From a bacterium (GTDB lineage Bacteria; Auribacterota; Auribacteria; Auribacterales; Auribacteraceae), in NCBI GenBank assembly GCA_021161885.1, contig JAGGZS010000146.1:1-5423 (forward strand): 5,423 nt of DNA, read 5' to 3'. Below the pieces are notes generated by a model. It saw only the letters and a program-made list of their open reading frames with translations. It ran no database searches and was not told the DNA's origin. This document shows positions 1 to 5,423 of the stretch, one piece after another. The translations under genes were made by a program, and so were the position numbers. The first letter of the stretch is position 1. Each line of letters starts with the position of its first letter.

Positions 1-652
1 CTTTACCTTTATGTACTTCATTAGCGTCATTAGGAGTTAATTTCATAAAGCAGCCTTCACATATTTTTTCATGTATTGTAACTATGGCAGGCTGTTTTTT
101 TTTAATAATTTTCTCGTAAATCTTTAATGCTCTTTTATTTATATCGCTCGCGATTTGTTTTCGTTGTTCATTGAGGCGGGTTGTTTCCTGATTGACTTCA
201 ACTATCTTGTTCTTTATATTATTTTCCTCATTTGTCAATCTTTGTTCACTTTTTTTCAAATCATCCTGGGCATCAGATATTAATTGTTGGTTTTTATCTG
301 CCTGCATCATTTTATCAAGCAGTTTGTCTTCAAGTTGGGAAGATTTTTTATCAATACTTTTTATTTCACTTAAAAGCGCCTTATACTGCACGTTGCTTTT
401 AATCTGAAGAAGCTGGTTTTGATATTTTACAACGGTTTGTTTATTTGAAGATATATCCATTTCAATACTTTTCTGGGCGGATTTGGTGTCCTGTAAACTT
501 TGTTTAGCGTTTTCCAACCCAATTTTTTTCTGTTCAACATCTTTTTTTAATAATTCAAGCGTTTCAGGAAGGCTTTTTTGGAGTTTTTTAAGTTCAATTA
601 TTTTTAAGTCTATATCCTGTACTGCAAGTAATTTCAACATCTCTTTGCGCAT
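1..652 (-). CDS. Coiled-coil / C4-type zinc-ribbon protein (COG1579 family), 3' end beyond window
   Basis: The reading frame is open from an ATG at 652 to the left edge, giving 217 residues with no stop; the C-terminus lies outside the window. Residues 1 to about 185 are almost wholly charged and Gln-rich helix with heptad-like Leu/Ile spacing, which reads as a long antiparallel coiled coil. A Cys-Glu-Gly-Cys knuckle follows at residues 198-201. This architecture matches the C4 zinc-ribbon family (COG1579, zf-RING_7), whose members are about 240 residues long and end with a second CxxC pair, expected here just outside the window. Characterised relatives, Helicobacter HP0958 and Chlamydia CT398, bind the sigma factor RpoN, and HP0958 also affects flagellar gene expression; whether that role applies here is unknown. 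The start is supported by AAGGA 7 bases upstream; Met5 is a weaker alternative. The gene begins 28 bases after the tRNA and is probably co-transcribed with it. No signal peptide or membrane segment is seen, so it is probably cytoplasmic. Confidence 0.88.
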   Translation of the reverse strand, partial: MRKEMLKLLAVQDIDLKIIELKKLQKSLPETLELLKKDVEQKKIGLENAKQSLQDTKSAQKSIEMDISSNKQTVVKYQNQLLQIKSNVQYKALLSEIKSIDKKSSQLEDKLLDKMMQADKNQQLISDAQDDLKKSEQRLTNEENNIKNKIVEVNQETTRLNEQRKQIASDINKRALKIYEKIIKKKQPAIVTIHEKICEGCFMKLTPNDANEVHKGK

Positions 653-659
653 TAGTTTT

Positions 660-664
660 TCCTT
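660..664 (-). promoter_or_regulatory. Shine-Dalgarno site of the zinc-ribbon gene
   Basis: AAGGA on the minus strand lies 7 bases before the ATG at 652. It fixes the start choice over the in-frame Met four codons later. It sits in the 28-base gap after the tRNA, which leaves no room for a separate promoter. Confidence 0.7.
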
Positions 665-680
665 GATAAAAAAAATTATA

Positions 681-755
681 TGGTGGGCGATACTGGATTT
701 GAACCAGTGACTTCTACCGTGTGAAGGTAGCACTCTCCCGCTGAGTTAATCGCCC
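681..755 (-). tRNA. tRNA-Val (anticodon CAC)
   Basis: The 75 bases fold as a complete cloverleaf. The acceptor stem is GGGCGAT paired with ATCGCCC. The D arm is ACTC/GAGT with loop AGCGGGA. The anticodon stem is CTACC/GGTAG around the loop TTCACAC, with anticodon CAC at 723-721. The variable loop has five bases, and the T arm is ACTGG/CCAGT around TTCAAAT. Discriminator A and an encoded CCA tail (683-681) follow. All stems pair perfectly. The anticodon reads the valine codon GUG. It lies in the spacer between rpoD and the zinc-ribbon gene and has its own candidate promoter upstream. The encoded CCA means the mature 3' end must be generated by nuclease processing of a longer transcript. Confidence 0.97.
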
Positions 756-781
756 GGTGCCAAATTAAAATACATTATACT

Positions 782-810
782 TATATAAAATAAAGAGACC
801 GCAATGTCAA
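782..810 (-). promoter_or_regulatory. Sigma-70-type promoter for tRNA-Val and probably the zinc-ribbon gene
   Basis: On the minus strand a perfect -35 TTGACA (810-805) is followed by a 17-base spacer and the -10 TATATA (787-782). The expected transcription start is near 775, giving a leader of about 20 bases before the tRNA 5' end. A better -10 match, TATAAT, occurs at 779-774, but its 17-base-upstream hexamer (GCGGTC) is poor, so the first pair is preferred. This is a consensus reading; no start site is known. The rest of the 138-base rpoD-tRNA spacer is AT-rich, with an ATTA-type repeat near 820-835 and no gene. Confidence 0.7.
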
Positions 811-893
811 ATCTTTTAAGTTTAATTAATTAATTGCGAACCTGTTAACGATTTAATAATAATGAAGCTAACAGAGGATTAAAAAAAGTTTTT

Positions 894-2543
894 TTACGAA
901 TGCAGAGCATCAAGAAAACTTTTTAATTTTCTGCTTCTTATAGGATGGCGCATTTTACGCAGCGCTTTTGCCTCAATCTGCCTGACGCGTTCACGGGTAA
1001 CATTAAAAACTTTACCGACTTCCTCAAGGGTTCTGGGTGAACCGTCGCCTATGCCGAACCTAAGGCTCAGCACCTTTTGTTCGCGCGGAGTCAATGTTTT
1101 AAGAACATCTTCCATTTGTTCTCTCAACAAAGTATAGCTGGTAGCGTCATCAGGCGATTCTATCCCTTTATCTTCGATAAAATCACCAAAATGGCTGTCG
1201 TCTCCGTCGCCGACAGGTGTCTGCAAAGAAATAGGATGCTGAGCGATCTTCAAAATAGTCCTTATTTTATCAACCGGAATATTCATTTCTTCAGCCAGTT
1301 CTTCCGGAGAAGGTTCTTTGCCTTTTTCCTGAACCAGCTTTTTTGATGTTCTTACAAGTTTGTTAATTGTTTCTATCATATGAACAGGAATACGAATTGT
1401 GCGCGCCTGATCGGCTATTGAACGTGTTATAGCCTGCCTTATCCACCATGTAGCGTATGTGCTGAATTTATATCCTCTGCGATACTCAAACTTTTCAACG
1501 GCTTTCATCAGTCCCATATTGCCTTCCTGAATCAGGTCGAGGAAAGATAATCCACGGTTTGTATATTTCTTTGCTATACTGATAACCAACCTCAAATTAG
1601 CCTCTACCATCTCCTTTTTGGCATCATGAGACCTGCGAATCCATTTTCTTAGATTTTTCACATTGCGGATAATTTCGTCATAAGGCATTTGCGCGTAAAT
1701 TTCTATCCGCCTTAACTTACGTTTTTCATTTTTTATCTTTTTAGCGGTAAAACTGTCTTTTCTGCGTTCAAGTTTCTTAATGTTATCTATTATTTCAAAT
1801 ATATTGTTGTAAACATCTTCTATTTTATCCGAAAAAGATTCAATAGCGGTTTGTTTAAAATAAAACTTTTTTACATTTTTTTGGAGTTCTTCATGAACCG
1901 CTTCTATTTCTTTTGTTAATTCTTCTTTATAATCATCCTCAAGATTAGGTTTCAAAAACAGCTGATATTTTTCTATTGAGTCTCTGGATAACTCATCTAT
2001 CTGGGCAATATATTTAGGCAGTATTTTAAGATATATTTCCCTTGATTTCGCCTTTTTATCCAAGACTATGCGGTCAAAGCGTTCTTTCCCGTTTAATAGG
2101 CGTTTAGCAAGAATCAACGCTTCCCTGTAAGCATAACCGAAATCAAATATGAATTTTTTAATCTGCAGTTCAGACTGTTCTATTCGTTTTGATATTTCAA
2201 CTTCCTGTTCACGGGTTAAAAGCGGGACCTGCCCCATTTGTTTAAGGTACATCCTGACAGGGTCGTCAAGGACTTCAAGTCGCATTGCCTTTGTTCTTTT
2301 TTCTTCCTCTTCGTTGTCTTCTTCTTCGCCTTCAACATTGACACGCAGTCTATTGCGGGTATCGGAGTCAATAATTTCAATATCCATACTGCGAAGAAGA
2401 ATCAGAATGGAATCTATTTCTTCACCGGATACTATATCGTCGGGAAGATTTTCATTGATATCTTCATATGTTAAAAAACCTTTTTCATTACTCAGCTGAA
2501 TTAACTGTTTAATCCGTCGGTTTCTCTCTTCTTTGTCGGTCAT
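894..2543 (-). CDS. rpoD: RNA polymerase principal sigma factor RpoD (sigma-70/SigA)
   Basis: This 549-residue protein is the housekeeping sigma subunit, which directs RNA polymerase to promoters and melts the -10 element. All group 1 regions are visible. Region 1.1 is about residues 1-70 and is followed by an acidic linker at 71-81. Region 1.2 is about 92-125 (DDPVRMYLKQMG). Regions 2.1-2.4 are about 312-382, with NLRLVISIAKKY, the DLIQEGNMGL core-binding motif and the aromatic -10 melting stretch TYATWWIRQAI. Region 3 is about 383-465. Region 4 is about 485-549, with helix-turn-helix TLEEVGKVFNVTRERVRQIE at 505-524 for -35 recognition. A Lys/Glu-rich non-conserved insert of about 175 residues separates 1.2 from 2.1; it is shorter than in E. 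coli (613-residue protein) and absent from Bacillus SigA. Region 1.1 plus the complete region 4 make an alternative sigma factor unlikely. The gene follows dnaG by 41 bases and is last in the nif3-dnaG-rpoD cluster. Its ribosome binding site is weak: GGGG 10 bases before the ATG. Confidence 0.98.
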   Translation of the reverse strand: MTDKEERNRRIKQLIQLSNEKGFLTYEDINENLPDDIVSGEEIDSILILLRSMDIEIIDSDTRNRLRVNVEGEEEDNEEEEKRTKAMRLEVLDDPVRMYLKQMGQVPLLTREQEVEISKRIEQSELQIKKFIFDFGYAYREALILAKRLLNGKERFDRIVLDKKAKSREIYLKILPKYIAQIDELSRDSIEKYQLFLKPNLEDDYKEELTKEIEAVHEELQKNVKKFYFKQTAIESFSDKIEDVYNNIFEIIDNIKKLERRKDSFTAKKIKNEKRKLRRIEIYAQMPYDEIIRNVKNLRKWIRRSHDAKKEMVEANLRLVISIAKKYTNRGLSFLDLIQEGNMGLMKAVEKFEYRRGYKFSTYATWWIRQAITRSIADQARTIRIPVHMIETINKLVRTSKKLVQEKGKEPSPEELAEEMNIPVDKIRTILKIAQHPISLQTPVGDGDDSHFGDFIEDKGIESPDDATSYTLLREQMEDVLKTLTPREQKVLSLRFGIGDGSPRTLEEVGKVFNVTRERVRQIEAKALRKMRHPIRSRKLKSFLDALHS

Positions 2544-2584
2544 AAATTAGATACCCCGTTCACTTATTAAAATTGTTTAAGAAA

Positions 2585-4381
2585 CTAAAATACGCCTAAT
2601 TTTGTTTTTTCCTGCTTAAATTCCTGAAGCTGTTTTAAAATAAAAGGCACCTCCTCTTCTTCCGCGCCAGCAAGAGAAGCCATACATTTTTCTATAGATT
2701 TGTCTAAATAGTCCCGTTTCAGCCTTTTTAAAGAATCATCAAAAACAGATTCCGGATGGTCGTAAGACACATTCTGCGAAACATATTCAGTAAGCAGAGA
2801 AACTACCTTTTTATTATCTCTGTAAACATTTATTAGATGCTCGTAAACTTTCGAATAATTATCATCTGTGAGGGAAGATATATTTTCCCAAAGTTGACGT
2901 AATATTATATTGGAAAAAAAATCTTTTTTCAATGTTTTTTTTCCATAATCTATTAACTTGCCCCCGCTGTTTAATAAAATAATAAAAATTTCCCTTTCCC
3001 ATGGAGGCATTATATCCGCTTGAAAATCATTGTTATCTTTATCTAAAATCTTACGGTTTTGATTGGATTTTGCCTTTCTTTTATTTTGACGGTATTTGTT
3101 TTTTAAAACTTCAAAAGAAAAATTCAGTTTACCGCCTATTTTTTTTAACCAGCTTTCGGCTAAAAGATCATTTTTTATTTTTGATATAGTCTCAATCATT
3201 GATTCGGCAATCTTAACACGGGAAAATTCATCATTAATTCCATATTGTTCCACTAATATTTTGAGTCTGAAATCAAGAATAGGTTCACCTTGGTCCAACT
3301 TTTTTTCAAAATTTTCTTTGCCGTATTTTCGTATAAAACTGTCGGGATCTTCTCCCTTTGGCAACACAACGACTCTGGCATTAATACCTTGTTCCATTAT
3401 AACATCCAGTTTTTTAAAAACAGCGCTTACCCCTGCTTGATCGGAATCGAAAGCAAGATAAAGCACATCGGCGTACCTTTTGATAATATTTAACTGCTGT
3501 TCTGTCAAAGATGTACCGCAGGGAGCAGCGGACGTTTCAATTCCCGCCTGATTAAGCTGTATTACATCAAAATAACCTTCTACCACCAACATAGATTTTT
3601 TACTGCGTATCGCGGTCTTTGAATTATTAAAACCGAATAAAACCTTGCTTTTCTGATAAAGCGCGGTTTCAGGAGAATTAACGTATTTCGGCAGAGAATC
3701 ATCCATAACTCTTGCGCCAAAAGCGACAACCCTGTTTTGTTCATCATGAATGGGGAACATAATCCGATTAAAAAAACGGCTTGCCAGCCTGCCTGTTTTT
3801 TCATATTTTTTCATTAATCCGCATTTAATCAAATCTTGTGGAGAAAAACCTTTTTTCTTTAAAACATTCACCCAGACACCTGAGTTTTGAGGCACAAACC
3901 CTATCTGCCATTTTTTTATGGTATCTATGGTTAATCCTCTATTTAAAAGATATATTCTCGCTTTTTCAGCTTTCGGGTCATTAAACATATAATTATTGAA
4001 CAATTCGGACGCGGTTTTCAGGCAGTCGTATAACCTTTCCTTCTCGTTTTTTTTAACGGAATTTTTTGTATAATCTCCGGTTTTCTCTGTCAGAGTATAT
4101 CCGCACCTGTCCGCCAGCCGCGCTACTGCTTCAGGAAACGGCAGCTGTTCCCATTCCATAATAAAACCGAATACATCACCGCCTTTATGGCAGCCGAAAC
4201 AATGGTATATTTGTTTTTGCTGATTAACTACAAAAGAAGGGGTTTTTTCGTTATGGAACGGACAACAGGCTTTATAATTGGCTCCGCTTCGTTTTAAGGG
4301 GATACAAGATTCTATCAGCTCGACAATATCGACTCTCGACCTTATATTATCTAAATCAGCATCTGATATATTGTAATGCAT
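2585..4381 (-). CDS. dnaG: DNA primase DnaG
   Basis: This 598-residue protein synthesises the RNA primers for chromosome replication at the fork, working with the replicative helicase. The N-terminal CHC2 zinc-binding domain has ligands Cys40, His43, Cys61 and Cys64. The RNA-polymerase domain carries the conserved basic segment RFFNRIMFPI at 202-211 and a YVNSPET motif at 233-239. The Toprim fold holds the catalytic acidic residues Glu268 (in VVEGYFDV) and Asp312/Asp314 (in FDSD), which bind the metal ions. The C-terminal part, from about 440, is divergent and helical, as expected for the helicase-binding domain, and ends with an acidic stretch near 573-577. Length is typical for bacterial DnaG. 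The ATG lies 3 bases after the nif3 stop, and the nearest SD-like AGGG is 14 bases upstream inside nif3, so translation is probably coupled to nif3. It stops with TAG, unlike its neighbours, which use TAA. Confidence 0.98.
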   Translation of the reverse strand: MHYNISDADLDNIRSRVDIVELIESCIPLKRSGANYKACCPFHNEKTPSFVVNQQKQIYHCFGCHKGGDVFGFIMEWEQLPFPEAVARLADRCGYTLTEKTGDYTKNSVKKNEKERLYDCLKTASELFNNYMFNDPKAEKARIYLLNRGLTIDTIKKWQIGFVPQNSGVWVNVLKKKGFSPQDLIKCGLMKKYEKTGRLASRFFNRIMFPIHDEQNRVVAFGARVMDDSLPKYVNSPETALYQKSKVLFGFNNSKTAIRSKKSMLVVEGYFDVIQLNQAGIETSAAPCGTSLTEQQLNIIKRYADVLYLAFDSDQAGVSAVFKKLDVIMEQGINARVVVLPKGEDPDSFIRKYGKENFEKKLDQGEPILDFRLKILVEQYGINDEFSRVKIAESMIETISKIKNDLLAESWLKKIGGKLNFSFEVLKNKYRQNKRKAKSNQNRKILDKDNNDFQADIMPPWEREIFIILLNSGGKLIDYGKKTLKKDFFSNIILRQLWENISSLTDDNYSKVYEHLINVYRDNKKVVSLLTEYVSQNVSYDHPESVFDDSLKRLKRDYLDKSIEKCMASLAGAEEEEVPFILKQLQEFKQEKTKLGVF

Positions 4382-4384
4382 ATT

Positions 4385-5338
4385 TTAACGTTTGACCCTA
4401 TAAAAACCGGAACAAGGAATTATTTCCATATCAGCGTTTTGTGTGATTTTATCTAAAATCAAGTTCAATCCGATATTATCGCTTGATATATGCCCGGCTA
4501 TAATTACATTAATACTGTTTTTTTCAGCTTCTTTGATATGTTCTTTACTCATGTGCATACCTATGATAGTGCCTACCCCGCTTACCGCGAGTTTCGCGTA
4601 ATTTTGCTTTGACCCCTCGGTGCCTCCGGTCATATCGACAAAAACTTTGCCTACCCTTCTGTTTCCCGATCCGCAAATAATTTTTGGGGCGGTGTTATTA
4701 TCCTTAGCGTGTTTATATTCCGGTATTTCCTCTAAAATTTTTATTATATCCCGCATAACGCGCGGTGATTTTTCTTCAATTAAGTTTTGTAAAAAAGAGA
4801 CCACACAGTTATCAGCCGGTGTATGCAGCCCCATAAAAGGGATATCCAGCAGTTTAGCACTGTCAACCGTTCGAGTGTGATTGATAGGCATCACAGCGCG
4901 TTCAACCTCTTTTGCGCGTTCCTCAATCAAGGCTTCCCCGATATTTATCGGAACCCCGAATTTATGTAAAATATCCGCCTGCATATACATTACGTTATGG
5001 AATTTGGCAAGACAGCGCCCTTCGGGATGATGAGTCATCACAAGGTCTAAGCTCCCTCTTTTTTCCCGTAACCGATCGGCAAGGACTATTTCCGATACGC
5101 CAATATCTATTCCTACCATCATAGATTTTATGTCCGTATCAGGATCGCCGTACAGGATGCCGGAGTCGGCATATGGATTAGTAAGATGCTCTTTATCAAA
5201 TGATTCTCTATCAGATTCATTGAGTTCGCCGTACGACTCGGCAAGTCGTTTCAGTTGAGCATCAACCCCTTGTTTCCCTCTTGGGTCCTGTTCAATTCCA
5301 TACTGTAACCCAATGTCGAAAATTTTTCTTAACTTCAT
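4385..5338 (-). CDS. Nif3-like dinuclear metal-centre protein (DUF34 family, long subfamily)
   Basis: This 317-residue protein belongs to the Nif3/DUF34 family (E. coli YbgI, B. subtilis YqfO), which forms toroidal hexamers with a two-metal site. The biochemical role of the family is unsettled; a GTP cyclohydrolase I type 2 label in databases is poorly supported. Likely metal ligands are His103-His104 (in MTHHPEG), Asp176 (in HTPADN), His283 and Asp287 (in GHISSDN). In YbgI the last ligand is Glu, four residues after His; here that position is Asp. Residues 1 to about 70 form an extra N-terminal region with the segments QDPRGK and NPYADSGILYGDPD, which I recall as typical of a long Nif3 subfamily in Firmicutes and deep-branching phyla. 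The PII-like insert of YqfO is absent. The ATG is supported by AAAAGGGG 6 bases upstream. The gene is first in the cluster with dnaG and rpoD. No signal peptide or membrane segment is seen, so it is probably cytoplasmic. Confidence 0.9.
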   Translation of the reverse strand: MKLRKIFDIGLQYGIEQDPRGKQGVDAQLKRLAESYGELNESDRESFDKEHLTNPYADSGILYGDPDTDIKSMMVGIDIGVSEIVLADRLREKRGSLDLVMTHHPEGRCLAKFHNVMYMQADILHKFGVPINIGEALIEERAKEVERAVMPINHTRTVDSAKLLDIPFMGLHTPADNCVVSFLQNLIEEKSPRVMRDIIKILEEIPEYKHAKDNNTAPKIICGSGNRRVGKVFVDMTGGTEGSKQNYAKLAVSGVGTIIGMHMSKEHIKEAEKNSINVIIAGHISSDNIGLNLILDKITQNADMEIIPCSGFYRVKR

Positions 5339-5344
5339 ATTCCG

Positions 5345-5352
5345 CCCCTTTT
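5345..5352 (-). promoter_or_regulatory. Shine-Dalgarno site of the nif3-like gene
   Basis: AAAAGGGG on the minus strand lies 6 bases before the ATG at 5338. It is the strongest ribosome binding site in the three-gene cluster and supports nif3 as the first translated gene of the transcript. Confidence 0.7.
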
Positions 5353-5367
5353 CACATAAATTTATTT

Positions 5368-5404
5368 ATTATACAATATACATTTTTAATAAAAAACTTA
5401 ACAA
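5368..5404 (-). promoter_or_regulatory. Candidate promoter of the nif3-dnaG-rpoD cluster
   Basis: The 85 bases upstream of nif3 are very AT-rich and hold overlapping -10-like hexamers on the minus strand. TATAAT (5373-5368) has only TTTTTT at the 17-base -35 position. TATATT (5380-5375) has TTGTTA (5404-5399) 18 bases upstream. Either would give a leader of roughly 20-40 bases. The base composition makes chance matches likely, and the window ends just upstream, so a more distant promoter or an upstream operon gene cannot be excluded. Confidence 0.4.
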
Positions 5405-5423
5405 AGCACTCCCTAATTATAAA

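Noticed and set aside
192..710. Two plus-strand open frames of 71 and 75 codons
   Set aside because: They lie opposite the zinc-ribbon gene and the tRNA, have Ser/Phe/Leu-rich translations typical of the complement of Lys/Glu-rich coding sequence, and the second runs through the tRNA.
774..779. TATAAT as the -10 box of the tRNA promoter
   Set aside because: The hexamer 17 bases upstream (GCGGTC) does not resemble a -35 box, while TTGACA pairs at 17 bases with TATATA instead.
841..877. Hairpin TAACAG/CTGTTA downstream of rpoD as an intrinsic terminator
   Set aside because: The stem is only about 6 pairs and AT-rich, the loop is about 21 bases, and no U-run follows on the minus strand.
1077..2499. 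Plus-strand open frames opposite rpoD, the longest 116 codons
   Set aside because: Low-complexity Ser-rich complement of the acidic RpoD N-terminus; no recognisable domain, and the minus-strand frame is certain.
2544..2584. Separate rpoD promoter in the dnaG-rpoD gap
   Set aside because: The 41 AT-rich bases hold no convincing -35/-10 pair; a promoter inside dnaG, as in other bacteria, cannot be judged by eye.
3001..5124. Plus-strand open frames opposite dnaG and nif3, and a 74-codon minus-strand frame at 3580-3804
   Set aside because: All overlap strongly supported dnaG or nif3 coding sequence in other frames and show no protein family features.
1..5423. New defence, mobile or retron-like system
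   Set aside because: The window is almost fully taken up by recognised housekeeping genes on one strand, with no repeats, integrase, transposase or unexplained structured intergenic region.

Overview
The window is an AT-rich stretch of bacterial housekeeping chromosome in which every supported gene lies on the minus strand. Read right to left, the order is: a Nif3-like dinuclear-metal protein (5338-4385), DNA primase DnaG (4381-2585), the principal sigma factor RpoD (2543-894), a tRNA-Val with anticodon CAC (755-681), and a coiled-coil/zinc-ribbon protein (652 to the left edge, incomplete). I see no mobile element, CRISPR array, defence cassette, riboswitch or pseudogene.

The first three genes look like one operon. 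A candidate promoter and a good ribosome binding site precede nif3. The dnaG start is only 3 bases after the nif3 stop, and rpoD follows dnaG after about 41 bases. This is a form of the dnaG-rpoD 'macromolecular synthesis' operon, with a Nif3-family gene where rpsU stands in many Proteobacteria. After rpoD comes a 138-base AT-rich spacer with no convincing terminator but a good sigma-70-type promoter. That promoter should drive the tRNA and, because only 28 bases separate the two, probably the zinc-ribbon gene as well.

Taxonomy is inference only. RpoD keeps region 1.1 and has a long non-conserved insert between regions 1.2 and 2.1, which Firmicutes SigA lacks. The Nif3 protein belongs to a long subfamily that I recall from Firmicutes and several deep-branching or candidate phyla. 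With the low GC content, this suggests a diderm lineage such as Omnitrophota, Elusimicrobiota or a PVC relative rather than Proteobacteria or Bacilli. I cannot settle it from sequence alone.

Together the genes cover replication priming (DnaG), housekeeping transcription initiation (RpoD) and translation (tRNA-Val), plus two conserved proteins of less certain role. The most useful points are the grouping of Nif3 and the zinc-ribbon protein around dnaG-rpoD, the likely tRNA-mRNA co-transcript, and the Asp-for-Glu difference at the predicted Nif3 metal site. I did not find a clearly new system here.
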